This document shows positions 1 to 11,591 of a stretch of 64,000 bases of DNA, piece by piece (positions within the stretch are counted from its first letter, which is position 1; the number at the start of each line of letters is the position of its first letter). Source of the stretch: Microvelia longipes (taxonomy: Eukaryota; Arthropoda; Insecta; Hemiptera; Veliidae); NCBI GenBank assembly GCA_018340805.1, contig JACMZG010000008.1, forward strand, positions 29,636,571-29,700,570, in the 5' to 3' direction. The position numbers were made by a program, and so were the translations under genes. The notes under the pieces were generated by a model. It did no database searches and was not told where the DNA came from. It was given only the letters and a program-made list of their open reading frames with translations.

Positions 1-104
1 AAAATATCTGAATCGATAATTTAGGTGTCATCCGGATATCGGATTTTTTGCAAACACAATTCTTCTCGTATATACTTTCGGTATAAATGAGGAAAAGTAA
101 AAAT
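1..104 (+). repeat. R1 family, 3' end fragment
   Basis: This is the 3' end of the dispersed family called R1 here, cut off by the window start. It shows the typical ending: a CGGATTTTTT stretch, then a TATACTTTCGGTATAAATGA box, then GGAAAAGTAAAAA. The same ending recurs at 47881-47940 and 50245-50305, and in reverse at 5171, 16852 and 31672. Confidence 0.75.
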
Positions 105-122
105 ATATTTCAATCATTATAG

Positions 123-1033
123 TACGACACACGGCTAAAATCAATTGACAGCGCGCCAAAAATCTGTGAGGGAAAGAATTCTTTGGTTCAGACCGACCCG
201 CTCTTTCCCCCTCCACCTCATGCCAACCTCGGTATAAAAAATACCTTTTTCGTAAATAAAATCATAAAAAGGCAACACTGGTTGTAAATATTTGTAACCT
301 CGCGTCGCTTTTATTTCCCTCATTGTGCATATTGATCTGTTGATTTCGTTTCGTTTCATTCCAATCTGTTCAATTCATCCAATTATTGCGAAGTTGTAAT
401 ATGATCTGAGTGCCTATATATGACGCTTGGACATTGACGTATTCTTCAAGCATTTCTTGCTATTTGAGTACAGCGCAGGTTTTGTGCTCTGTCAACCAAA
501 AGACAGCATTTTTTTGAAAATGCCATGTCTTTCAATAGATGACAGTCTTGACTTTTTTAAGTCTTGAATGCATATTGTGTCATATTATTTTTATAAAATG
601 AAACAATACGCATTCAATTATACAAACTTGACACAAAAGCAGTTGTTTTGGAAAAAAGTAGTATGGCCGACAATTTATTTAAATCGTCAAACTTTCATCA
701 TAGACTATTATGATCCATTGCATTACGTAATTAACAACTTAAACTCCACTTAATTCATACTTTCGAACAATTTAAAGCAAACATTAGTTGGTAATTTATA
801 AGATACAACAATATTCCTTCTTAAAAAGAAAATAAATAATTTTTTAAAAAATAAAAAAAATATGATATCAAATAAAAACAAATAATAAAATTCAAAACAT
901 AACCTGACTTTAAGTTTGCCAGAGTAGAGAATTGTTTTTGTTACATAAAAGATGGGATTTTTTTATTAAAAAAAGAGGGTTGAAAGCATTGAGATTTTGG
1001 CGGGCTGTCAATTGATTTTAGCCGTGTGTCGTA
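123..1033. mobile_element. TA-flanked DNA transposon with about 40-bp inverted repeats
   Basis: An inverted repeat of about 40 bp starts CGACACACGGCTAAAATCAA at 125 and returns as its reverse complement ending at 1031, with one or two mismatches and one indel. Both ends abut TA (123-124 and 1032-1033), as expected for a Tc1/mariner-type TA target duplication. The 907-bp interior is AT-rich. Its small open frames (141-359 minus, 568-753 plus) match no transposase I know, so this is probably a non-autonomous (MITE-like) element. The superfamily is inferred only from the TA. Confidence 0.75.
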
Positions 1034-1440
1034 TTTAAATGTCTGTTATCATCCCAGTTTATTTACGCAGAGACGTTTAAACTTTGTACAAAAATCAGTC
1101 TAAACAATTATAAAGTAATTTAACTGCAATAATAACCAATTTGAGATTTCTCACGCATGCGAAGTTTTTTTAAAATCTTATAATAAAATTATCCAGTTAT
1201 GTTGACATTCGGTACAAATGTATGTCCCTTACGTAATAAATAAAGTACACCAAGTTTCGTTTCAATACACACAATCTATGATGGTCAAATTGTTCTGATT
1301 TATGATTTTTCTTGGATCTCATAAAAATTAAGCAGGAATTCTAGCGTAGTCAGTGCCTGCGTGTCTGAAGTAGGGAGGATGAGCATAGAGAATCCGAGGT
1401 GATAAGGAAAAGTCCCGAGGTACTCCACACTCGATTTTTT
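1034..1440 (-). repeat. R1 family copy, reverse, truncated
   Basis: It begins immediately after the right TA of the 123-1033 transposon with the R1 internal segment (TCTGTTATCAT, then TTGTACAAAAATCAGTCTA). It runs to the reverse complement of the R1 5' end (GGAGGATGAGC, then a GAGGTACTCC-ACTCGATTTT end). The outer R1 3' end is missing. Confidence 0.7.
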
Positions 1441-1582
1441 ATTTCTCTACCCGGAGAATGTAACAACAAAATAATTATTGACACTTTTAGCAAATTTAAA
1501 AAAAAAATGAGCTTAGGGCATTGAGGTGTGAGTGGGGAGGGGGAGGTAGATTTTTTGAAATAGCTTGTCCCCTTGATCGAGA

Positions 1583-1838
<256 letters not shown>

Positions 1839-1844
1839 TGTATG

Positions 1845-2045
1845 TATGTACGATATTTTGTGTCCTAAACGTTTCTATGGGACACGATAACTCTCAAACG
1901 CTTTCTTGGATCGAAATAAAACTTAGTACAAAATTGAACCTTGTTAATGTCCCGAACCCTATTGTATATGAAACATGTGTGACGTCATTAACCCACAAAA
2001 ATGACTCTTCGAACATTTCAAAAATCACCAAATCTTTATATAGTG
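1845..2045 (+). repeat. Dispersed repeat R2, copy 1
   Basis: This segment contains CCTAAACGTTTCTATGGGAC, then a region of AAACTTAGTACAAAATTGAA and TTGTTAATGTC. It aligns by eye with 16543-16735 (CCTAAACGTTTCTATCGATG ... GGTACAAAATTTGACCTTG). No protein or end structure is recognised. Part of it (AAACTTGGTACAAA-like) resembles the middle of R1, so the families may be related. Confidence 0.55.
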
Positions 2046-2085
2046 TTTAGATTGGACTGGAGTATTTAAACATATACTACTACGT

Positions 2086-2585
2086 ATAAGCGCGGTCGAA
2101 TATCCACGGCCTTTTAGAAAATTAGATCACCAACAACTTTTTTTATAACTTTTTTTTCAAAATTTTCAGTAATTAGCCGGATTTGTGATAAATGAAGCCT
2201 ATTTCCGTAATCTGCACGCTTTTTTGGTTAATCTCAAAGAGTATTTACATTCACTCAACGATTTATTTTTAATCTAACTTGGTACATACATAACTACTGT
2301 TAGACGTCAATGTTATCTACCTGATTTGTGTTATATTTTGACATGTCATATTTGTTAACATTGACGTCTAACAGTAGTTATGTATGTACCAAGTTAGATT
2401 AAAAATAAATCGTTGAGTGAATGTAAATACTCTTTGAGATTAACCAAAAGAGCGTGCAGATTACGGAAATAGGCTTCATTTATCACAAATCGGCTTATTA
2501 CTGAAAATTTTGAAAAAAAAGTTATAAAAAAGTTTGTTGGTGATCCAATGTTCTAGAAGGCCGTGGATATTCGACCGCGCCTTAT
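2086..2585. mobile_element. Foldback / palindromic element with two 230-bp arms
   Basis: The left arm (2086-2315) and right arm (2356-2585) are reverse complements over essentially their whole length, with only scattered mismatches. They leave a 40-bp loop (2316-2355). The outer ends read ATAAG-CGCGGTCGAA and its complement TTCGACCGCGCCTTAT; the inner ends are CGTCAATGTTA and TAACATTGACG. No coding capacity and no clear target duplication are visible. It could be a foldback MITE or a tail-to-tail inverted duplication. A transcript would form a very long hairpin. Confidence 0.85.
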
Positions 2586-5150
2586 GGTTTACAAACATAC
2601 GAAGTTTCATTGTATTATCAGTTTAGTTCCGGTTTTATTAATTGGCATGAATATGCCAAACAAAACAATATGTCATTGACAGAATGTAAACAAATCACGT
2701 ATTTTTACTAATGCATTTGAAAATTCGCTTTTATCGTGGCAGTATGTCACATATATAAACCAGTAATATGACGAACTGATAAATCATAATAACATGTGGC
2801 TAATTAGAGACACGGGAGTCGCGAAGCGGCTCAATCCAACAAGTCATTTATTATTTAATCTTGTTAGTTAGTTGTAAACATTAATATTACCAGTTTCTTT
2901 CGTGACATGGATTTTTATGAAGTTTTCAGGATATTTTGGAGATATTTTAGGGCAAGGTCCAATACATTTCTCCACATAATACATTCAAGAACTAATAAAC
3001 ACCCAAGTCTCTGCACATAAAACAACTATCGTCAGAGCCATTTCTTAACCATTCAGTCATCATTAGTGTCTGAACAATAAAAAATAAATCACAAGGCTAC
3101 ACCAATTACCTAACTCTAAACATTACAAGGACAAACATTACCTAACTCTAAGATAAGTAAAAATACAAAAAAAATCCATCCAGATAGAATTAAACAAAAA
3201 CAAAATAAACGAACCGGCGAACGTTGTATAAAGGTAGTAAGGAGTCACTAGTTAGCTATGACAAATCGGTCTAACAGTCTCTCTATATTTATTAGATTTT
3301 CTAGTAAAACTCAAGAACCATCTCCTCTGGCGTTCAGAGGAGCGTAAGGGCCCTAACATAGCGTTATTCCTTTTTTATTTGAAGTGCTTCTAAAACGTAA
3401 TTTTATGTAACAAAGCTATTTGTCACATGAGTGTTGTTATTCTATATATTCGTAAAACCAACTGTCCGGTCCCTTCGGGTGCTCTAGTGCCCTATCGTCT
3501 ATTTCCCTACCTGATTGACCAACTTAGGATGCGTTACAAACGCTACATTTCATTAAATGCACACCGCTTTTGTTTAGAGTATGCGTGCTATCCTTAGGCT
3601 CAGAGAAAATACTTCTCAAGGATCCAGAAGATAGAAAAGCGGTGTTATATCCTTGATGTCTCAACACTCCAGTAATATCCTTGGAGAAAGGGCTAATATA
3701 GGGTAAAATACAGCAACGAATTCATGAGCAAGGGTCAGAATTGCTGTATTTAATATTTCTTTACATTGTTTCTTCCCTATTATTCAAGGAATAATAATAA
3801 CAAGGCATTTACCGTTTAAATACAAATGTATAAATAAGAATACTGAACTATTAGTATTTAATTAATCTATCGCAAAATTACTTCGTAACAAATGGTAATT
3901 TTGAAAATAAATAAATTGGCATTCAAAGGATTTTTCCAATACTGACCTTGTAACTATCCTTCTTAATTTAATATAATACGCTCCTTTTTACTTCAAACAT
4001 TTACTTAAGCTTACAGTGAGGAAATTCAAACTGTCTCAAACAAGGAATTCTGTCAAACTTGGCTTGAAGCATTCCAAAGACCCAAGTAAGAATACTTTAG
4101 TTTTACTTTTACAAACTAACTGAAATAGCTTTTCAAATTAAATTTGTTTCAAAGGTTTAACATTTAAGTTTAATAAAGTCATGGTCGAACAACTTTGTAT
4201 AATTTAACGACGTACTTACAATAGCATCACGCATAGGCAAAACAACTAGACAAAATATTATAACTTGTAAAAACACGATATTTGCATAAACTCTAGACGG
4301 CTGTTTTTAACTGTCTCTACTTACACATGTCAGTTACATTTTTTCACAAAATTCACAACGTTAACAACGTGGTAATTCAAATAAAAAACTTGGTCCTAGA
4401 AAGAGCATATGGCTTTTAGTTATCTAGAGAGGATGACACAACGTAATATTTTTACGTAGGTCAAGAAGCTTTTGAAATGTTAACTTGTCTGGCGTTTTAC
4501 TTCATATTCAAAATAACCACGATTTTTTTTATATTAAACGTATACTTCACCTTATGCTGCTGCGCCCACTGCAGATTCCATTTTGTCATTTTATTTAAAT
4601 AGTTATTTTGACTTTTTAATTACTGTATAAAAGCTAGCTGTTTTGTACAGTAAATAAATTATTTACTCATAAAATAATTTAAATTATTATAATTTTAAAT
4701 GAACGACAATAATATTTCCTGAGGCGCTGAATCCAATAATTTAGAGTTAGGTTACTCAAAATAATAAAATATAAAATAAAAATAGTAAAATTATAACTAA
4801 GTGTCAAGATATAGTAATTTTACTTACTAAACATAAATCTGTATTGAATCCTGTTTTGAAACTAAACTTGGTGGCATAAATAATTTCGATTTGTGTGTAG
4901 TAAATTTCAAAGACAAAATTACGCTCTTGCTCTTCAGTTTAAAGACGATTCCTTGATCCTAAAACAAAATGAAATTATAAATCTCCATCTACTGATTATT
5001 TGTCAGGCTAACAACATTGAAATAAGTAAAAATAAAATGTATAATGATAAAATTATAAAACCTATTTGCAAATTCGATGATTAATTTTGACACGTAGGTC
5101 TGCATGCCGGGTGAATTTAATTTGGAATGCTTCCTCTCTTTTCTCACCAA
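2586..5150. other. AT-rich intergenic stretch with one retroelement remnant
   Basis: Apart from a possible Penelope 3' end (about 2995-3100), nothing here is recognised. The part between 3180 and 3760 is slightly richer in GC (AACCGGCGAACG; GGAGCGTAAGGGCCC; TCCCTTCGGGTGC) and may be an old transposon. No frame longer than 63 codons was seen in 4893-5084, and that one has no recognisable product. Confidence 0.6.
2995..3100 (-). mobile_element. Decayed 3' end of a Penelope-like element
   Basis: Read on the minus strand, CACTAATGATGACTGAATGG is followed by GAAA and a GTGCAGAGACTT tail. This resembles the hammerhead-bearing 3' ends at 19597-19826, 52130-52230 and 54400-54487 (CACTGATGATGACC...GAAA...GTGGAGAGAC). 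The core has a G-to-A change (CTAATGA), so ribozyme activity is not expected. The 5' limit is undefined. Confidence 0.4.
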
Positions 5151-5170
5151 TCACATATTTAATTTTCTGA

Positions 5171-5722
5171 ATATATACCGTAGGTGTATAGAAAAAGGAT
5201 CGCGTTTGCAAAAAAATCCGAAACCGGGATGAAACCGGGATTACAGTTTCAGGCGTTTTAAGGCCTCCTGAGTGGTTTTTGCAAAGTCTGTGTGTCTGTT
5301 ATCATCGTAGCGCCCAGTGCATTTACGCTAGAAAGTAGAAATTTTGTACAAAAATCAGTCTACCGCTGTAGTTGTGTTATTCGGAAAATATTTTTTTATA
5401 ACATCATTAACCTGCAATAATTACTTAGCAAAATTTGAGTTGAAATTTAGTATATGTTTCGTTTTAATATCTATGATTTTTGTCGGATCATAAAAATTAA
5501 TGAGCATTGAGCTTGGCCAGTGCTGTATGGGTGAACGCTGAGAATGATACAGATGCATTTACTATCTGAAGACGAGCGTAGCGAGTCCGAAGGCATGTTG
5601 CAGTATAAATTTGGTGAACTATATTTCTGACGACGAGCGAAGCAAGTCCGAAGCAGGGAGGATGAGCGCAGCGAATCCGATGTAATTAGAAAAGGTTCAG
5701 AGGTACCCCGTACCCGACTTTT
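5171..5722 (-). repeat. R1 family, nearly complete reverse copy
   Basis: It runs from the complement of the R1 3' end (ATACCGTAGGTGTATAG, GCAAAAAAATCCGAAACCGG) through TGAGTGGTTTTTGCAAAGTC, TTGTACAAAAATCAGTCTAC and GTGTTATTCGGAAAATA. It ends with GGAGGATGAGCGCAGCGAAT and GTACCCCGTACCCGACTTTT. It is a good reference copy, about 550 bp, somewhat shortened internally relative to 16852-17614. The 85-codon frame 5471-5728 lies inside it and is not a gene. Confidence 0.8.
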
Positions 5723-5786
5723 CTGCACATTTCTTAAGATATGCGCTAAACATTTAGTAGATTAGCATAAACTGTCCTTTGTACGA

Positions 5787-5828
5787 AACTGTACTGTACG
5801 TACGTGTACGTGTACGTACGTACGTACT
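5787..5828. repeat. (ACGT)n-type palindromic simple repeat
   Basis: Repeating GTAC/ACGT tetranucleotides (TACGTACGTGTACGTGTACG...) are bordered on both sides by ACTGT and CCTTTG-type sequence. Self-complementary at every register. Confidence 0.8.
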
Positions 5829-8800
5829 GTCCTTTGCCCAAAATGTTGTGTTGAACTGATTAAGCGAACTTTGAACATCTTATAGAATATAAATGCGCAT
5901 TTCCTTAAAAAAAAACCAGGTCATTTTAGGAACAAGTAATACTGAAATAGCTCCGACTACAAAGCATAAAATGAGAGAAAAAGGATAAAAATGAGAGAAT
6001 AAATTGTTTCTTGCTAAGAATCCTGATTTTACAAAGATTAGGATTGGTAAGCAAGCATTCCCGAAAAATTGCGAAGATTGTTGGTCTCCGTCCAGAATTT
6101 GTATATTTTTTAAATGTAATTTTGACCATAATAATTTAATAAATATCAACAATGTTGAGTTCTTTTGCTAATGAAAAAATTCTTGCGTGGTGGACAACAA
6201 GGTGGATGCATTTTCTTAGGATCGATTGCTTACTTGCGCACCAATACAGTTCTTGCATAGGTTTTTGGTGTATGCTTCATAGTCGGAACACTACCACTGT
6301 CAATTTGCGCGGATTTATCAAAGGACATGCGTATTTATACACCATAGGTTGTTTAAAATTATGCTTGTCTTTGCTTAATTAGTTCTGCAAAATATATAGG
6401 GCGGCAATACAAAGCTTAGATTACGAAAACCTTCAAAATATTTTAGCGCCTACTCTTAGTAAAAGTCATGCAAATTGGCACTATTTTTATATATATTATA
6501 TTGGGAATATATGTGCTAAAGTTTCGACTATAAGGCATACACTGATAACCAGAGCAAAAACTGAATTGGTACGCAAGAAAACAAGTATTTCATAGGAAAT
6601 TCGCCCGCTTTGCGAACCACTGCGCCAGAATTATTTTGTAGATATAACCTTATAAAATCAAAAAAATATTGATGCAACATTTTTTCTGGAACAAAGATAT
6701 GAACCTGGGCTCTTGGGTATTAGTACTTTTAGGTTTACATACACTTGGGACTGGTTCTATTCTACTCGGAACCCCAAAAATTATATAAAACATTTTTTTT
6801 TCAAATTAAATTGGCCAAAAACAAGCATAGGAACATGTAAAAAACAATCAATGTTTAGTCAAAATTTATGAGGGCTGGCTCTGGTCCCAGGATTAAGACC
6901 TAAGGCCACTCATATGGATTTACTTAAATTTTATATTTAATTATTGGTGCACTCAGAAATACCAATTAGCTCACAAAAAAATTATCAGAAAGGTGCTCGA
7001 GACGAGCTCATCTTAGTCTCAACAATATATATTAATTTTCATTCTTCGGAATAAAGAGCAAATATTAAAGTGAATTTAGACTAGTTAGTTGGCTAAACCG
7101 GCGAAACGAAACAGATATAGAACTAACATTACGCCACTACACAAGCAATATTGCATGACGCAACAGATTTCAAATTTGGTATATTTTATGTTACATTCCT
7201 AGAAGTATTTTCTTGAATTTTTTGTGTCGACTTATAACATATTTATACACATTTAAATTTTATTTTTCCTTTGAAATAAAAAAAGTAATCTATTCTGAAC
7301 TCGGCAAAAGAAACGAGTATATAAATCTCGTTAAGAAATCTAATCAAACTTAAACTAGAAAAACTTTATACATGTGACAAGACAAAAAAATAACATGTTA
7401 AACTAAAATCTTCCTCTGTCACAATTAAAACTTCCTTTAAAACTTTAACTAGTTAGGAGTAGAAGTAGGAGTAGGATTTAAAGGAAAAAAAAGAATAAAA
7501 ACTATACAAGTAAATCCTTCAAACAAAACTAAGGAAAACAATAAATGAAAAGGTAGGGAGGCCGTCAGCAAATGAAACCATAAGACTTTTTCTTAGATCC
7601 TATCTACTTTTAGAAAAACCCAACAATAGGAGTATTTTTATTTTCTTCGTGAAACCTTTTTAATGAATTTGATATCAGTAAAGAAAGCTAATACATTTCA
7701 AGGCTTCATCAAAGGTATTTGGACAAGTGAAAGATTGAAGGTCTGTAACCTAAGAATAGTGAGATAGTAGCAATTTTGCCAGATTTGTTTTATAGTTTGG
7801 CTTTATTTTTTTTTTAATTTACGTTTTTATCGCGCGTGCAAAAACAAGGCGCCTATTAATCGGGTTTTAAAATTCCGACATTTTTCTAATTATAAATATA
7901 AAGTTTGAATTTACATGTTTCAAGACACAATGGATTCAGATACTATGTTTAAAAAATGTGCACCCGACGTCACAGATTTTAACTTATGGACCTGATTTAA
8001 ACATAAGGCTCAAGTTAAAGCATTCAATGTATATTTATTGCGCGACCCATAGTTTTAAATATTTTTTAGACCATTTTAAAAAACTTGTTTTTTTTTTTAA
8101 TTTAATGCCGTGCTTTATTATAATAAATGCATAATCTAGAATCACATCTTTAGTGTTGGTTACCGTCGCAGACATTGTTTAACTATTTACGCCCCAATTC
8201 AAAATATTATTTTAAATACAAAACTAACATTTGTTTCTCAGGTTTTAACCCGAGAACAGGATAATAATCAGCAAATATACTTACTCAACTCATAAACTTA
8301 ACCTAACCCTATAGACTAAACTAAGTTCAAAATTCAAAAAATAATACTTTTTAGTTTATAATTTACATAATGCGCAAAGATTATCTCCATTCGCCTCATT
8401 GCAGAAGATTTACTGCATATATAAATGTAGATAGCAAGTAAAGCATAGTTAACATATAAAATCCAAAAAGTATAAAAATCAAAAACTGTAACCCTAATTA
8501 ATTTTATAAAACAATAATTTATACAATAAAATCCAGAATATTCCTTTAAAATTTTAAAATTACTTGTGTAATCTCACTAAATTATTATCAGTATTAATTT
8601 GTAGCATACACTGAACAGAATTTTTAACAGTTAATATTTGAAATTAAGATCATTAATATTACACTTTTTTTGGTCCATATTTTAGATTTAATCTAGAATA
8701 AATGTTGTAGATTATAAGTAAACGGTCGATTATACTATTTGAGGATTGAATAACTAAACAATAAAAGAAAACAAGTTACAGCTATTTTGAATTAGTCCAT

Positions 8801-9588
8801 TATATTTATTTTTATGAATGAAAGTTTTAAAAGTTGAATAAGACGGGATTACGTTTTTTTTCTTTCTCAGCAAAAAAAAACTTCCAACCACATCAGCATT
8901 GTGCCAAATTAATATCCAAACATCGTTAGGAAAGTTGCCAAAAATATTTTGCTCTCGCGGGGCTCCATTGTTAAAGGACAAACTCCTAGAGAGGCTGCCT
9001 TAATCAATAGAATATTATCTGCGAAAAAAACACATTTTCACTTAACTTTAAATGACAATGGTTCCAAATAATTTAGAACTGCAGTTAATTTAAACTGAAA
9101 AGGGAAAACATTTTCTAAACTATTATTTCAAGTCGTTATCGCTATTAAATTAATTTATGAAGGTAGTTATGAACGTTAAGGTAAATGACATTAAATTTAT
9201 TTCGAACTTATTATTCATAAGTTGGCTAAACTGCGGAATGAAGTAATTTAAAAATAATTTAATTAATTAATAGTTTGAACATTTTTTAATAGCAATACTC
9301 GTAACCAAATAATAGTGAGAGAGTAATTAATTTTGTCAAGTAACTTATACTTAAAATTATAAAGCTTAATATGATTTAGAATGAGCACCAGTAATAGTTG
9401 TCCATAATTAAATGAACGAAGAAAAGAGTCCCTACATAAAATGTAGAATCTCTACATTTGGCAGGGTAGGCCAAATAAACCTACTAATGTTAAGCACAAA
9501 TATTTTTTTTTATTTTTTGACATACTTATTTTTCTCTTTTTGTAGGTTATAATTGAATTGTTGAATATTTATTATGTAACCCTACAGT
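5829..9588. other. AT-rich intergenic stretch, no gene seen
   Basis: About 3.7 kb of AT-rich DNA. Short frames at 5880-6152, 5926-6129, 6152-6382 and 8754-8981 have biased, low-complexity translations and no motif I recognise. Around 6590-6630 a GCCCGCTTTGCGAACCACTG segment faintly resembles 19915-19945 and 46830-46855, which may mark an old dispersed repeat. Confidence 0.55.
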
Positions 9589-9589
9589 T

Positions 9590-10004
9590 TAACACCACGC
9601 GTTAAAGTTATCGTTGTTTTTTATCATTGTTTTAACGCCGCGTAAATATCGGCAACATTTTAATTCCAGATCAGCTCCCACAGCCTCGTTTGCCAGATTT
9701 GACTGCGCCCGACTTCTTTTCATGGGAATATTTTTAAAGACAAAGTTGATCTTAATAAACCAGAGACTATTAGACAGCTGAAACAAAATATTCGAGACGA
9801 AATACTAAGCCTTCCGCGAGAAAAGACGTTAAAAAGATCCAATCTTTGTACCGAGACAAATTGTGGACATTTGTCTGATGTAATATTTCATACATATTTC
9901 CCATAAAATATGTTCAATTTATAAAAAAAAATCCCAAAATAAATTATTATTACAAAATATATTTGTGTTCAACATTAGTAGTTCTTATTTAATCCACCCT
10001 GTAT
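9590..10004 (+). mobile_element. 3' part of a Tc1/mariner-superfamily element
   Basis: The stretch 9670-9880 reads, in one frame with stops, PQPRLPDLTAPDFFSWEYF and then KDKV-like residues and a lysine-rich tail. This resembles the C-terminal region of insect DDE transposases around the third catalytic acidic residue (the D of APDFF). It ends at CCACCCTGTA (about 9995-10004). An ACAGGGTG-type end is typical of inverted repeats in this group. The 5' half and left inverted repeat are absent, so this is a truncated, dead copy. Confidence 0.6.
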
Positions 10005-10014
10005 AATTTATTCA

Positions 10015-10070
10015 GAGTGCATGCAACCTAACATGAGGTCATCATCAGTGTCAAAGATAATTTAAAGAAA
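10015..10070 (-). mobile_element. Possible Penelope 3' end remnant
   Basis: The minus strand reads GACACTGATGATGACCTCAT followed by GTTAGGTTG, matching the hammerhead 5' core and stem II of the better copies. The GAAA core is lost (GCAT). It lies directly beside the 9590-10004 transposon end. Confidence 0.3.
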
Positions 10071-10113
10071 AACAGAAGAGAAAGACATGAACGATATTTA
10101 AAGTCAGGCAGTT

Positions 10114-10240
10114 GAATTAGCGGTTTTCTACCTATGCCTTTTCGACTTGACGATATCGATAAGTCGAGTCTTCTTTGACAGTCTAATACGACTCACCGAC
10201 ATCGTAGACTCGAAAAAAAGAGAAACAAAACCGCGAATTC
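10114..10240. repeat. Small inverted-repeat structure
   Basis: GAATTAGCGGTTTTCT (10114-10129) faces a degenerate complement ending ACCGCGAATTC (to 10240), with inner CTTTTCGACTTG and GACTCGAAAAAAAG arms. About 125 bp, possibly a miniature transposon remnant. Confidence 0.45.
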
Positions 10241-10626
10241 TACAGTTTGATTTCTGTTTAACTTTAAGGTCATTCTCATAGCCCCATTTTACTTTAAAAT
10301 ATCTTTGGCACTTACGATTGCCTTATAATAGGTTGTAAGTGCTCTAAATAAATGATTGTTTTGTAATAAGACTCATTTCTACGTTCTTTAAATCATTCAG
10401 CTTAGGTTGAATGGACGGATTGTCCCTTTATGTAAAGATTATTTGATATAAATGTTTAAAACATTTTAACAATTTTAATATAAAACTATTTTGAAAAGTA
10501 GCCTTAGCTGAGGTTAAAGTTAATTTTATTAATACTCGTTTTTATCAACTGGATATGTTTTAAAAACATATGGATAAGTATATTGTATATACCTGGTCAG
10601 TTTTAAATTGAAAACACATTATATAT

Positions 10627-11591
10627 ACGAGGTGTGTTCAAAAAGTATCGCGAATTTTGTGTTTTTTTCAAAAATTATTTATTTATTCATGAATATCTAT
10701 TTTGTCCCCTTCAAAGTAATCCCCATGAGATATTATACACTTGTGCCAACGGTTTTTCCAATCTTCGAAGCACTTCAAAAAATCATTTTTTTTATCTTGT
10801 TCAGCTCCTCCTTCGATGCCGTCTTTATCTCGTCAAGCGTAGCATAACGTCGTCCTTTCATGGGCCTCTTCAGTTTAGGGAACAAGAAAAAGTCACAGGG
10901 GGGCAGATCTGGGGAATACGGTGGCTGCGGCATCATTAGTGTGTTGTTTTGGGCCAAGTCGCGCACAAGCAACGATGTTGAGCAGGGGCGTTATCGTGGT
11001 GCAAAAGCCAATTTTTGTTCTTCCACAAATCCGGGCGTTTCTGGCGGATTGCTTCGCGCAAATTGCGCATAACTTGCAGGTAATATTCCTTATTGACCGT
11101 TCTACCCTTTGGCAAGAACTTTGATGCACCACGCCCTGCAATCGAAGAAAACTGTCAGCAAAACTTTCACATTCGACCGAACTTGGCGCGCTTTTTTCGG
11201 TCTTGGTTCGTGCGGCAGCTTCCATTGAGATGATTGAGCTTTGGTTTCCACGTCATAACCATAAACCCACGATTCGTCACCAGTTATGACCCTCTGGAGC
11301 AAATTTGGGTCGTCAACATTCGGAATGCATCCGCGCACTTAATTTCGTTTTTCACACAAAATTTGATACACGTTCTTTGATCCATTTTTTGAATAGGTAA
11401 AATCGAAGACGATCCAAAACATGTGCAAGCAAAGCAGCTGTCAACAAATTAATTGAACATTTAAAATGGCCGAGGTTGTCGGCATAAGTGAGAGACATGA
11501 GTACCAACATAACGCCACAAAAAAATTGAAATTCGAATATACGTAACCCGCGAAAATTCAAAATTCGCGATACTTTTTGAACACACCTCGT
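10627..11591 (-). mobile_element. Mariner transposon, internally deleted, with both ends
   Basis: Perfect 33-bp inverted repeats lie at 10627-10659 (ACGAGGTGTGTTCAAAAAGT...) and 11559-11591, each abutting TA. The element is 965 bp, compared with about 1.3 kb for a full mariner. Between the repeats, on the minus strand, are the start and the end of a mariner transposase with the middle missing. The perfect terminal repeats suggest recent movement, powered by an intact copy elsewhere. Confidence 0.93.
10683..11385 (-). pseudogene. Mariner transposase pseudogene
   Basis: Translation starts at the ATG complement of 11383-11385 (MDQRTCIKFCVKNEIK...), the usual N-terminus. After about 23 codons the frame jumps, near 11340, to VITGDESWVYGYD, so roughly 100 residues (DNA-binding helix-turn-helix region) are lost. 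The first catalytic Asp is in GDESWV (about 11276-11278). The second is in HDNAPA (10993-10995). The third is in PDLPPCDFF (10892-10894). The second-to-third spacing fits the D34D pattern of mariners after allowing for a frameshift between them. Another frameshift at a run of A near 10790 separates the last 30 residues, ending at the stop complement of 10683-10685. It cannot make a working enzyme. Confidence 0.9.

Noticed and set aside
6152..6382. 76-codon frame with Trp and Cys
   Set aside because: No recognised domain and no support from neighbouring frames; kept only as part of an uncharacterised stretch.
10608..11225. Several plus- and minus-strand frames over the mariner
   Set aside because: Apart from the transposase pieces on the minus strand, these are out-of-frame shadows.
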